Assembly (NCBI GenBank): GCA_035493895.1 | Contig: DATJHM010000050.1 | Location: forward strand, 1-18,827 | Direction of reading: 5' to 3' | Origin: DATJHM01 sp035493895 | GTDB taxonomy: Bacteria; Chloroflexota; Ktedonobacteria; Ktedonobacterales; Ktedonobacteraceae | DNA length: 18,827 bases | Made by a program: the position numbers and the translations under genes | Notes under the pieces: generated by a model | Databases searched by the model: none | What the model saw: only the letters and a program-made list of their open reading frames with translations | What the model was told of the DNA's origin: nothing | Shown: piece by piece, positions 7,297 through 14,739 of the stretch | Position numbering within the stretch: position 1 is the first letter of the stretch | How the letters are laid out: each line of letters starts with the position of its first letter

Positions 7297-7669
7297 TCGT
7301 TTCCCTTTCTGCATACACGAATTTTTTGTGTTATATCTCATCCTCTTTTTTGCCTGTAGAAGAGCTTTTTCTACTACGAGATGAGCACTTTTATCAGTAT
7401 ATAACTTCTGATTCGCGAGGAACAATAGCAGAGAAGAGCAAGGTAAGAGAAGTGTTCCCCAATGCAGGCAAGTAATATAGAATCATTAACAGTTATAAAT
7501 GCACAGAAAATAGTATATAGCACATATTCAGGGTTACAAGCGACATGACTATTGTTCCTCACATCGTCTGTTCAGACGCACATTGTACAGGACAGAGAAC
7601 ATTGCCCCTTCGCTGAACACGAACCCCCAATAATGCAAGACAGAAAACTCACCACACAGGAGGATGGAA
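7297..7669. other. Divergent intergenic region between the Rid cluster and the SDR gene
   Basis: No credible gene is seen; the small frames here are AT-rich and lack recognisable protein features. The region holds the Rid-side promoter at 7396-7425. It also holds a 6-bp inverted repeat with a 2-base centre, CGTCTGTTCAGACG, at 7565-7578 upstream of the SDR gene, which could be an operator. A weak promoter-like pair TTAACA (7486-7491) and TAGTAT (7511-7516), spacing 19, points toward the SDR. Confidence 0.4.
7396..7425 (-). promoter_or_regulatory. Sigma70-like promoter for the Rid/HAD-remnant/M55/EACC1-like cluster
   Basis: On the minus strand, TTGTTC (7425-7420) and TATACT (7401-7396) are 18 bases apart. 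The -10 is one base from consensus; the -35 matches 4 of 6. The predicted start near 7389 gives a leader of roughly 90 bases before the GTG start at 7296. Confidence 0.45.
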
Positions 7670-8455
7670 ATGCTATTGAAGAACAAGAATGCCGTGATCT
7701 ACGGAGCGGGTGGAGCCATCGGAGGTGCGGTTGCCCGCGCCTTCGCCCGCGAGGGAGCAAAGGTCTTCCTCGTTGGTCGCACCCTGGCGACACTCGAAGC
7801 GGTGGCACGGGACATCGCCCAGGTAGGAGGAGCAGCAGAGGTTGCTCAGGTTGATGCGCACGACAAGCAGGCCATAGAGAAGCACCTCGCCGAAGTGGTA
7901 AAAACAGCCGGAAGCATCGATATCTCCTTCAATCTTATTGGCCTCGGCGACGCCCAGGGGAAAGCACTGGTCGAGATGACCCAGGAACATTTCGCATTAC
8001 GGATCGTGAACGCGATGGCTACGCAGTTCCTCACCGCAACCGCCGCCGCACGCCATATGGCGCAGAGCGGATCGGGCGTCATCCTGACCCTCACCGCTCA
8101 GGTTGCGCATAAGCCATACCTCAATGTCGGCGGCTTCGGGGTCGCTGAAGCGGCCATCGAGGGCCTTTGTCGCCAGCTTGCACTCGAGCTGGGTCCACAG
8201 AACATCCGCGTCGTATGCCTGCGCTCAGCCGGTTCTCCAGACACCCCTGGTGTGGACGAGGTTTTCCGCATTCATGCCGCAAATGCCGGTATTTCCCGAG
8301 AGGAGTTTGAGGCCGGAGTAGCGGAGAAAACGCTACTGAAACGGTTGCCGAGACTTGCCGAAGTGGCAAACGTGGCGGCCCTGATAGCGTCGGATTATGC
8401 CAATACGATCACTGGCGCAGTCACCAATGTGACGTGCGGCGAAATTGTGGATTAG
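7670..8455 (+). CDS. SDR-family protein with non-canonical active site
   Basis: The 261-residue protein has a short-chain dehydrogenase Rossmann fold: GAGGAIG at residues 12-18 (TGxxxGxG-type cofactor loop), VGRT near 35-38 (Arg suggests NADPH), VDAHD near 61-65 and ISFNLIG in place of NNAG. The catalytic YxxxK is replaced by F156-GVA-E160 in GGFGVAEAAIEGL, and the usual active-site Ser region reads LTLTAQ. Classical SDR chemistry is therefore doubtful. It may be a non-catalytic or differently acting homologue; I recall similar FGVA-type SDRs from Ktedonobacteria. The start is the second ATG, at 7670, because AGGAGG lies exactly 6 bases upstream and directly abuts the first ATG (7664). Confidence 0.9.
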   Translation: MLLKNKNAVIYGAGGAIGGAVARAFAREGAKVFLVGRTLATLEAVARDIAQVGGAAEVAQVDAHDKQAIEKHLAEVVKTAGSIDISFNLIGLGDAQGKALVEMTQEHFALRIVNAMATQFLTATAAARHMAQSGSGVILTLTAQVAHKPYLNVGGFGVAEAAIEGLCRQLALELGPQNIRVVCLRSAGSPDTPGVDEVFRIHAANAGISREEFEAGVAEKTLLKRLPRLAEVANVAALIASDYANTITGAVTNVTCGEIVD

Positions 8456-8477
8456 CAACAAACGTTGCCGTTTTTTT
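8455..8477 (+). terminator. Short intrinsic terminator after the SDR gene
   Basis: GCAAC (8455-8459) and GTTGC (8464-8468) form a 5-bp stem with a 4-base loop, followed after two bases by seven T residues (8471-8477). The stem begins in the stop codon. It is short but has the stem-plus-U-run layout of a Rho-independent terminator for the SDR transcript. Confidence 0.55.
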
Positions 8478-8488
8478 AGTTGACGGAA

Positions 8489-8534
8489 ATGAGAAGCATT
8501 TATTCCTGGTATAATAGGAATAAATGCTTCTCAT
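8489..8534. promoter_or_regulatory. Perfect 19-bp inverted repeat enclosing an extended -10 box
   Basis: ATGAGAAGCATTTATTCCT (8489-8507) is repeated exactly in inverse at 8516-8534, with an 8-base centre. The centre contains TATAAT (8510-8515), preceded by TGG, a perfect extended -10 element. No good -35 lies 17 bases upstream. It may be an operator straddling a promoter for the NTF2-like gene, or a strong hairpin terminator or folded RNA. It sits 12 bases after the T-run of the SDR terminator, so the terminator role is not needed. Confidence 0.5.
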
Positions 8535-8878
8535 ACTATATTTCATTAAAAATGCAGTTTACAAATGTTTATAAATTCTATACTCTATTCATTAATGATC
8601 GTCCTTTTATATCTCTTCCTTATGGATTTCGTATGTTCTGACCCACAGAACATCACCCCTTTTGTAGGGGTAACCTATAATGCTTGTAGCGGCGCGGTTT
8701 ATCTGCGCCCAATAGGCATGAAGTGGAGCGCCTCTCCTCTCAGGGGCGAGAGGGGTGGTGCGAGATCGCAGGCACAGTTCCGTTTCACTCCACCGTGCCT
8801 CTACTGGCAAGGGGTGAGAGGGGTGGTGCGAGGTCACAGACAATGTGGATCGAGCATATAGAGAGGAGCAAGCAGTTT
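8535..8878. other. Intergenic region: AT-rich part, then GC-rich repeat-bearing part
   Basis: The first 100 bases are AT-rich and hold a possible promoter, TTTACA (8558-8563) and TATACT (8579-8584), with a short 15-base spacing. From about 8660 the composition changes to GC-rich repeat-like sequence with a GTAGCGGCGCGG element near 8685 and a degenerate direct repeat at 8730-8842. Open frames across it translate the repeats and do not look like proteins. Confidence 0.5.
8730..8842. repeat. Two degenerate direct repeats of about 45 bases
   Basis: Copy one (8730-8774) and copy two (8797-8842) start GCCTCT and share the 17-base core GAGAGGGGTGGTGCGAG, with similar flanks, at an offset of about 68 bases. 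The element just upstream (GTAGCGGCGCGG, then GGCATGAAG near 8715) resembles one near 16352-16420, pointing to a dispersed intergenic repeat family. Confidence 0.7.
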
Positions 8879-9238
8879 ATGACCGCCAGGGAAACAGTTA
8901 ATATTGATACATTGCGTCGGGCCCATGAGCAGCGTAACGCGAATTTGCTGATCAGCTTCTATGCTGACGACGCGTTAATGCAGATTGTTGATCGCAATCA
9001 TCCACCCAGTGCGCCGCGCGAATTATGCGGGAAGGAGACGATCGCAACGTTTTTGCATGACGTCTGCGATCATGATATGACCCATAAAATGATGGGTGAA
9101 GTCGTTGGCAAAGATCGTCTCTCATTTCAGATTGCCTGTCAGTATGCCAGTGGTGAACGCGTGCTCGCGGCATCGACGTGTGATCTGAAAGACGGCAAGA
9201 TCGTGCGCGAAGTGACGGTACAGGCGTGGGATGAGTAG
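8879..9238 (+). CDS. NTF2/SnoaL-like small protein
   Basis: The 119-residue product (from MTARETVNIDTLRRAHEQRN) shows the nuclear-transport-factor-2-like pattern. An N-terminal helix leads into NANLLISFYADDALMQIVD, then GKETIATFLHDVCDHDMTHKMMGEVVGKDRLSFQIACQYASGERVLAASTCDLKDGKIVREVTVQAWDE. This matches the cone-shaped SnoaL-like fold found in isomerases, hydrolases and ligand-binding proteins; the exact function is unknown. AGGAG lies about 10 bases before ATG 8879. An in-frame ATG at 8843 would add 12 residues encoded by repeat DNA and is less likely. It faces the ArsR-type gene with a hairpin between them. Confidence 0.85.
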   Translation: MTARETVNIDTLRRAHEQRNANLLISFYADDALMQIVDRNHPPSAPRELCGKETIATFLHDVCDHDMTHKMMGEVVGKDRLSFQIACQYASGERVLAASTCDLKDGKIVREVTVQAWDE

Positions 9239-9272
9239 TTGTCTGGAAGCTGCTCCTGACGTGGACTGCCAG

Positions 9273-9318
9273 AGAGAAATGCTCAGGGAGACGCGTAGAA
9301 CAATCTGAGCATTTCTCT
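9273..9318. terminator. Hairpin between convergent genes (14-bp perfect stem)
   Basis: AGAGAAATGCTCAG (9273-9286) pairs perfectly with CTGAGCATTTCTCT (9305-9318) across an 18-base loop. It lies between the convergent NTF2-like and ArsR-type genes, so a bidirectional terminator is likely. No U-run is present. Confidence 0.6.
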
Positions 9319-9402
9319 ACCCATCTCCCAACAGGTAAGGTTTCTCGCGAAGCAATGCACCACCGATTGCTGCCATTGACCCGCGGGCAATACTTTTTTC
9401 TC

Positions 9403-9777
9403 TTATGCATCTGTTGGTGGTGGCAGAATCGTTCGCCGATAGTGCGCCTCAAGAGAAAGAATCAGTTCCTGAAAAGTCCGCACCAACGCCCGATTGCGCA
9501 GGCGATAATAGGTTTTCGTTCCTTCTTTGCGCGAGGTGAGCACGTGCATCGTAGACAACTGTTTGAGATGTTCTGAGGTAGTGGAAACTGCCAGTCCTAA
9601 ATGCTCGGCTATTTCTCCAACTGAGCGTTCAAGCGGAGAAGCTTCTTCATTTTCCAGGGGCGTCAGGCATTCAAGAATATGGCGACGGCTGCTATCACAG
9701 ACTGCCGTCAAAAATTGATCAATGAACTGCTCGACCGGTGCTGGACGAGCAGGGATATCTGCTGATTCAAAACCCAT
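9403..9777 (-). CDS. ArsR-type winged-helix transcriptional regulator
   Basis: The 124-residue protein has the compact ArsR winged helix: VCDSSRRHILECL (about 26-38), the recognition region SVGEIAEHLGLAVSTTSEHLKQL (52-74) and the wing TSRKEGTKTYYRLRN (81-95). The metal-sensing ELCVCD motif is missing; only Cys27 and Cys37 are present, so a metal-sensor role is not supported. The start at 9777 has GAGGAA about 10 bases upstream. The in-frame ATG at 9816 has no ribosome-binding site. Its target is not evident. The convergent NTF2-like gene is one possibility; such regulators also act on themselves. Confidence 0.92.
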   Translation of the reverse strand: MGFESADIPARPAPVEQFIDQFLTAVCDSSRRHILECLTPLENEEASPLERSVGEIAEHLGLAVSTTSEHLKQLSTMHVLTSRKEGTKTYYRLRNRALVRTFQELILSLEAHYRRTILPPPTDA

Positions 9778-9924
9778 ACTATATATTTCCTCTTTTTTCT
9801 TATTGTATGAGAGCATAAAACCCGGTGGCTTGCCGGAGTGATCAATTGCCTATCAGTCAATACTGAAATAAAAAGCATGCCTATTTCTGAATACGTAGTG
9901 TTATCTTGAAAAGATGACGACACA

Positions 9925-10326
9925 TCAGGCAAGCAGCAGTTCCTTGATCTGGAGAACAAATATATCTAACTCAAAGGGCTTCTCCAGGCACAGAAGTTGT
10001 CGTTGTGCAAGATCAGGCCAGGGTGGACGGGCACTCATGAGGAGCATAGGTGTCCGCGCATATTCGGGTTTCGCACGCAGGGTGTCAACAAATTCGAGAC
10101 CATTCATTTCTGGCAGATGATAATCCACCACAAACAGGTCAGGCTGTATGGTATGGATGATTTTGAGGGCTTGAAACCCATCCGTGGCAACCACGACCTG
10201 ATAGTGGGTTTCCTCTTTCAAAACCTGTGAGAGGGCCAGACCGATATCCTCATCATCCTCGACAATGAGCACGGTTTTGATCGGGGAAGAAGCATCCTCT
10301 GCTTCCGTTTGGCGAGCGTCTTCCAT
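9925..10326 (-). CDS. Stand-alone response-regulator receiver protein
   Basis: The 133-residue protein is a single receiver domain. VLIVEDDEDIG carries the acidic pocket (Asp24, Asp25), VVDYHLPEMNG the phospho-acceptor Asp68, LLMSA the Ser98 at the Thr/Ser switch position, and CLEKPF the conserved Lys116. There is no DNA-binding or enzymatic output domain, so it probably works by phosphotransfer or protein contact, like CheY or Spo0F. No histidine kinase is in the window. AGGAG lies 7 bases before ATG 10326. A longer frame from 10371 is less likely. A 7-bp inverted repeat (TTTCGGT/ACCGAAA, 10344-10361) directly upstream may be an operator or leader hairpin. Confidence 0.93.
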   Translation of the reverse strand: MEDARQTEAEDASSPIKTVLIVEDDEDIGLALSQVLKEETHYQVVVATDGFQALKIIHTIQPDLFVVDYHLPEMNGLEFVDTLRAKPEYARTPMLLMSARPPWPDLAQRQLLCLEKPFELDIFVLQIKELLLA

Positions 10327-10343
10327 CGCTTTTCTCCTGCGTC

Positions 10344-10361
10344 TTTCGGTATTCACCGAAA
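10344..10361 (-). promoter_or_regulatory. Small inverted repeat before the receiver gene
   Basis: TTTCGGT (10344-10350) and ACCGAAA (10355-10361) form a perfect 7-bp inverted repeat with a 4-base centre, a few bases upstream of the ribosome-binding site. It could fold in the leader RNA or bind a regulator. Confidence 0.35.
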
Positions 10362-10408
10362 TATTGTTCACTTTTTTTACGATGGAAAAGGAGAGAACGT
10401 TTCAAGAG

Positions 10409-10441
10409 TGAAATAGGGTGCATGGCCAGCACCCTATTTCA
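10409..10441 (-). terminator. Hairpin after the alpha-mannosidase gene (13-bp perfect stem)
   Basis: TGAAATAGGGTGC (10409-10421) pairs exactly with GCACCCTATTTCA (10429-10441) across a 7-base loop, 11 bases past the mannosidase stop codon. On the minus strand the sequence after the stem is only moderately T-rich. It most likely ends the mannosidase transcript before the receiver gene. Confidence 0.7.
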
Positions 10442-10452
10442 ACGGACTCACA

Positions 10453-13400
10453 TTACGCCCTGACAAAACGCAGCGTGACAATTTCATACGGTTTGATCAC
10501 AAACGAGACCTGATTCCCCTGGCGCGGCAACTGCTCGCTGTTTTCCTCCAGCAAGTTGGTAGACCAGACTGCGGCCAGATCAAAGCCAGCCGTAATTGTG
10601 ATAGGACCACGACGGCGCTGACTCTCGTAGAGGCGCACGATGATGCCGTTACCATCTTCCGCCTGCTTGATTGTTTCAATGACAATATTCGGCTTATCAA
10701 CGCGAAACAGAGATGGCAAGGAGAACGTTGCTGCGGCCTGCACTTCCCGCTGAGGTGTGTAGACGAGCAGTGGATCGTTGAGAGCATAGGCAGCCCCAAT
10801 CGTCCCCTCATTCCAGTTTCCTGCATGTGGCAAGAGGCTATAGGTGAACCGATGCTCACCCTGATCTGCTTCTGGATCGGGCATCGTTGGACTGCGCAAC
10901 AGACTGATGCGAATCACATTGTCCTTAATATCATGACCATACTTACAATCGTTGAGCACGCTGACGCCATAATCGCCTTCGCTCAAATCCACCCATTTCA
11001 TCGCGCACGTTTCAAACCTGGCCCAGTCCCAGCTGGTATTACGATGCGTTGGACGTTGGACGTTCCCCCATTGCACCTCATACGTAGCCACCGGGCTGAG
11101 AATATCCACCGGAAAGGCAACCTTGAGCAAGATATGACGCTCAATCCAGTTGATCTGCGTCTCCACATCCAGGCGTGGACTATTGTAGCTCAGCGAAATG
11201 CGCTGCGTATACTCACTGTGCAAAATACGACGCCGAATCTCGACGGTCGCACGCAATGGCCCCGCTTCAACAACGCGGATCGAGGTGGCAGGATCAGCCA
11301 GCCACTGCTTGTCATCATAGAAGATATCCACATCCCAGGCATCCCAGCGCATAGGGCGATCCTCGAAAGCCTGGAACTGATTGGCAATCGTCCCCTCTGG
11401 CAATACTTCGCGCTCACGCACTTTGTCATAGACGCGTGTGATATCACCAGCAGCGTTCAGCTCAACACGAATATACAGATTCTCTAACGCTTCAGGCGTG
11501 GCCATCAAGCCGGTAATTGCCTGGGAAGGTTCACCCTCGACAAGCGTCAGGCCAACGATACTGAGGGAAGCCAGAGTTCCGGCGTCAATCCAGGTCCCAT
11601 GCTCTGCCGGTTGGATGTAGACACGCTCGCCGCTCAGGCTCTCCTGAAGATACTGCCCGGTTGGTAACTGCTCAGGCCAGAAGGCAAGGTCATTGCGCCT
11701 GAACGAGGTCGTGTTCGCCACAAGAATATCACCGGCCACATGTTCGGCAATGGCCTGCAACGCAATATCGCGCACCCCCTGACCAAGTTCGGCAATCTCT
11801 GCATACTGCTGCTGAGATTCTACATAGACATCATTGATACTACTGCCCGGTATAATATCGTGGAACTGATTCAGACAGACCAGTTGCCAGGCCCTCTGGA
11901 GCGCTGATTGTGGATAGCTATAGTGCTGGTTGAGCAGAGCAGCCTGCGCAGCCAGAAACTCGGCGTCGTGGAGCAGAAACTCGCTCTTCCGATTCGCGCG
12001 CTTGTTGCGACTTTGCGTCGTATAGGTTCCACGGTGATATTCGAGATACAACTCACCATTCCAGGTCGGTAGCATCGCGCCGGAACTTTCCTCGAGCTGG
12101 CGGAAGAACTGGCCCACATCCCCCTGACGGGTACGAGGGACCGCAGGGAACTCTGCCATCTCACGTAGATTCTCCAGCATCTCACGCGTCGGACCACCAC
12201 CGCCGTCACCATGGCCAAAGGCGGTGAGCACAGGCGGCACCACATCGCCATGTCCCAGGTCCTTCTGACGAAAATTCGTCCACGTGCCCATCACAGCAGC
12301 AGGCGTCACCGTCGAGTTATAGGTGCTGGCATACGCACTGCCCGGCTCAGGTGTCGGGCTAAAATGGGTCAGCACGCGTGTGCCATCAATTCCTTGCCAC
12401 CAGAAGCTATCATAGGGCAAGCGGTTATACTGGCTCCAGCCAATCTTAATCGTGAAGAAATATTTCAGACCGGCTTGCTTGATCAGCTGAGGCAAGGCCC
12501 ACGCATACCCAAAGACATCGGGCAACCAGAGCACAGGCGTATCGACAGTGGCCCCAAAATGTTCTTTAAAGAACGAGCGTCCCAACAAGAACTGACGCGC
12601 CAGTGATTCGGGTCCACTCAGATTACAATCTGCCTCCACCCACATGCCACCAATCGTCTCCCAGCGCCCCTCGGCCACGCGCTGCTTGATCGCCTCAAAT
12701 AATTCGGGATGATCCTGGCGAATATAGTCATACAGTTGCGGCTGGCTCTGCGTAAAGTGATAGTCTGGAAATTGCTCCATCAGGCGTAGCACCGTATGGA
12801 AGGTGCGCGAAGATTTCCGGCGTGTCTGCCCCAGGGTCCAGAGCCAGGCAACATCAATATGCGCATGGCCGGTTGCCACAACCTCAGCATCTAACGGCGC
12901 GCCCGCCTGCGCAATCCCTTCTTTCAGGGCCGCATACGCCTCGGGCACACTCGCATAGAACGCCTCAGCAAAGGGCTCGCGTGTATCCAAGATCGTGAAT
13001 GCGCGATCCAGCGCGTAGAGCAACTTTCCTCGAGCTGGTACCGCCTCGGCCAGCTCCTGGGCAACGCCGAGCGCGACGCGCGCGGTCGCAATGAAATCGC
13101 GCGTCGGCTGATCAATCTGGACCACGGCGCAGGAGCGCATCAGCAATTTCGTCCCCTGCTCGCCACCAGACATGGCACCACCCAGGCCAGTCCAGCCGTG
13201 AAGGGCCAGCGTGTGAGAGCGCCCATCACGCCACGTCGGCTTCAACAAAATCTCCTGATGATAGCGATCACAGGCGGCATATGAGACGCCATCGATATAC
13301 GCTAACCCTTCCGGGTGCACAAAATCACCGGCATTGCCAATTGGCAGATATAAAGCAACGGGCGCATCCTGCTCCCAATCTTCAGGGATTTCAAAATGGG

Positions 13401-13626
13401 AGCGCAGGACAAAATCCTGACGCCATGCTCCCCAGTAGGTATCTGGCTCAATGACGTCCCAGGCACGATCATCAACGTCAACACTAATCGGAGGTGCCTC
13501 CAGGGGACTGGACAACGCGAGAAAACGAAAGGGCGACATTGCCAGTCGACGACGATACACCAACGGCTCAATCAAACTCAGGCGCTGAGAAATTTTCTGG
13601 AGCGTCCAACGTATCTGGTGAAACAC
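10453..13626 (-). CDS. GH38 alpha-mannosidase
   Basis: The 1057-residue enzyme is a long GH38 alpha-mannosidase hydrolysing terminal alpha-mannose. Visible zinc and catalytic elements are GHAHIDVAWLW (His256, Asp258), MWVEADCN (nucleophile Asp333) and NQFHDIIPGSS (His589). WLPDVFGYAWALPQLIKQ, the GELYLEYHRGTYTTQ segment and a C-terminal beta-sandwich region ending in VIKPYEIVTLRF also fit. An N-terminal ancillary beta domain precedes the catalytic barrel. The start is GTG 13626 (VFHQIRWTLQKISQRL) because AAGGAG lies about 6 bases upstream and family members begin at this helix. ATG 13707 has only a weak GGGA. There is no signal peptide, so it acts in the cytoplasm, probably on imported mannosides. 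It is a single-gene unit with its own terminator. Confidence 0.96.
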   Translation of the reverse strand: MFHQIRWTLQKISQRLSLIEPLVYRRRLAMSPFRFLALSSPLEAPPISVDVDDRAWDVIEPDTYWGAWRQDFVLRSHFEIPEDWEQDAPVALYLPIGNAGDFVHPEGLAYIDGVSYAACDRYHQEILLKPTWRDGRSHTLALHGWTGLGGAMSGGEQGTKLLMRSCAVVQIDQPTRDFIATARVALGVAQELAEAVPARGKLLYALDRAFTILDTREPFAEAFYASVPEAYAALKEGIAQAGAPLDAEVVATGHAHIDVAWLWTLGQTRRKSSRTFHTVLRLMEQFPDYHFTQSQPQLYDYIRQDHPELFEAIKQRVAEGRWETIGGMWVEADCNLSGPESLARQFLLGRSFFKEHFGATVDTPVLWLPDVFGYAWALPQLIKQAGLKYFFTIKIGWSQYNRLPYDSFWWQGIDGTRVLTHFSPTPEPGSAYASTYNSTVTPAAVMGTWTNFRQKDLGHGDVVPPVLTAFGHGDGGGGPTREMLENLREMAEFPAVPRTRQGDVGQFFRQLEESSGAMLPTWNGELYLEYHRGTYTTQSRNKRANRKSEFLLHDAEFLAAQAALLNQHYSYPQSALQRAWQLVCLNQFHDIIPGSSINDVYVESQQQYAEIAELGQGVRDIALQAIAEHVAGDILVANTTSFRRNDLAFWPEQLPTGQYLQESLSGERVYIQPAEHGTWIDAGTLASLSIVGLTLVEGEPSQAITGLMATPEALENLYIRVELNAAGDITRVYDKVREREVLPEGTIANQFQAFEDRPMRWDAWDVDIFYDDKQWLADPATSIRVVEAGPLRATVEIRRRILHSEYTQRISLSYNSPRLDVETQINWIERHILLKVAFPVDILSPVATYEVQWGNVQRPTHRNTSWDWARFETCAMKWVDLSEGDYGVSVLNDCKYGHDIKDNVIRISLLRSPTMPDPEADQGEHRFTYSLLPHAGNWNEGTIGAAYALNDPLLVYTPQREVQAAATFSLPSLFRVDKPNIVIETIKQAEDGNGIIVRLYESQRRRGPITITAGFDLAAVWSTNLLEENSEQLPRQGNQVSFVIKPYEIVTLRFVRA

Positions 13627-13803
13627 AAAATACTCCTTAAATACATAATTACTTGACCTTTTTGGGTATTCTGGATATACTTCCTTTTTAGAGGCGATGC
13701 GAGCCATGATCTTTCCCGACCCGGTTGAGGGTACTGAAATTAAAGATAGTGTATACCAGTGTACCATATTGGAGAACCACTCTTCACCTGATTGGCTAGC
13801 AAA

Positions 13804-14739
13804 TCAGGGATGCATTAAGCCATCGGGCATGGTAGCATAAGCGAGGGAGAAAGCAGTGTTAAGTTGTTGAGATGTTACGCCTACGACTCCCAACAGATTG
13901 GCATAGCTCAGATTAGCACCCTTCAGATCGGCTCCCTTTAGATTGGCATAGCTCAGATTGGCTTCAGTCAGGTTGTCGCTGCCCAGAATGGTTCCTTCCA
14001 AATTAGTTTTTTCCAAATTGGTTCCAAATAGATCGGCTCTTCCCAGAAAGATTCCTGCCAGATTGGCTCCCGCCAGATCGGCTCCTGCCAGATCGATTCC
14101 ACCCAGATCGACTCCGCCCAGATTGCCTTCGCTCAGATCAGCTCCCCGCAGATTGGCATTACGCAGAGAGATGACAGGGGATACTTTCTCATTGCCTACG
14201 AGAAGACCAGTTTCGTAAAGAAATTGCAGGACTTCTCCTTTCCGCGTTCCGTTGAGTTGGGGAAGCAGCGTCAACGTACGTGCGCGAGCTACTTGACGTA
14301 CCTCGTCTCCAGGTTGAGAGGTGGCAAGGTGCTCGGTAAACAATAAGCCTGACATGCGATCCAGGTAGGTCTGCAATGCCGTTTCCTGTTGTTGGTCCTG
14401 GGCAATACTGAGATCGGTCTGGTGTTGCATTTCGCTGGCGGCCGCCGCTGACTGACTTTGTGCTGCACTTGCCGCTGCTGACGCCTGATTTTGCTGATTG
14501 GTAAAGTAGAGGGTGCCAAAGGCAATGAACACGGGGATCGCCAGGACGGCAACAAGTTGTAAGTAGTCCCAGAGAGTTTTGTCTTTGAAACCACCACTTA
14601 ATACGAAGAAAAGATGGTGCCTGCGTTGCTGCCACGTACGTTGCTGGTTGATGCGTTGTTGCGCCCGGGGAGATAATGGGGGAATCCAGATGGGCGTGCT
14701 CGAGGAGTTCGCGTCCTCCTTGAGGTTACCAGTAGCCAT
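13804..14739 (-). CDS. Membrane-anchored pentapeptide-repeat protein
   Basis: The 311-residue protein has a polar N-terminus with basic RTWQQRRHH, one membrane helix (about 58-79, YLQLVAVLAIPVFIAFGTLY) and an Ala/Gln-rich likely coiled-coil (about 81-125). A conserved-looking linker (TYLDRMSGLLFTEHL) follows, then about 19 pentapeptide repeats A(D/N)LxG between residues 191 and 284. It probably shows the right-handed beta-helix on one side of the membrane; which side is not clear, and the function is unknown. The start at 14739 has GGAGGG 6 bases upstream; an in-frame ATG at 14784 is less likely. The repeats are visible in DNA as 15-base periodic CAGATTGGC/CAGATCGGC units. It is the minus-strand gene upstream of the mannosidase, but 177 bases separate them. 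Confidence 0.92.
   Translation of the reverse strand: MATGNLKEDANSSSTPIWIPPLSPRAQQRINQQRTWQQRRHHLFFVLSGGFKDKTLWDYLQLVAVLAIPVFIAFGTLYFTNQQNQASAAASAAQSQSAAAASEMQHQTDLSIAQDQQQETALQTYLDRMSGLLFTEHLATSQPGDEVRQVARARTLTLLPQLNGTRKGEVLQFLYETGLLVGNEKVSPVISLRNANLRGADLSEGNLGGVDLGGIDLAGADLAGANLAGIFLGRADLFGTNLEKTNLEGTILGSDNLTEANLSYANLKGADLKGANLSYANLLGVVGVTSQQLNTAFSLAYATMPDGLMHP

Noticed and set aside
7374..7562. Minus-strand frame of 62 codons in the Rid-SDR gap
   Set aside because: It overlaps the predicted promoter, is cysteine- and hydrophobic-rich by chance and has no start signal.
8565..8861. Open frame of 98 codons on the plus strand
   Set aside because: Its first part is AT-rich sequence giving a hydrophobic run and its second part is the intergenic repeat; there is no ribosome-binding site or family match.
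9403..9777. Metal-sensing ArsR/SmtB repressor with a resistance operon
   Set aside because: The ELCVCD metal-binding motif is absent and no metal transporter or reductase gene is nearby.
10825..11487. Open frame of 220 codons on the plus strand
   Set aside because: It is wholly inside the well-supported GH38 mannosidase gene on the other strand.
13890..14165. Regularly spaced CAGATTGGC-like units resembling a repeat array
   Set aside because: They are the coding repeats of the pentapeptide protein read on the minus strand (period 15), not a CRISPR array; there are no unique spacers.
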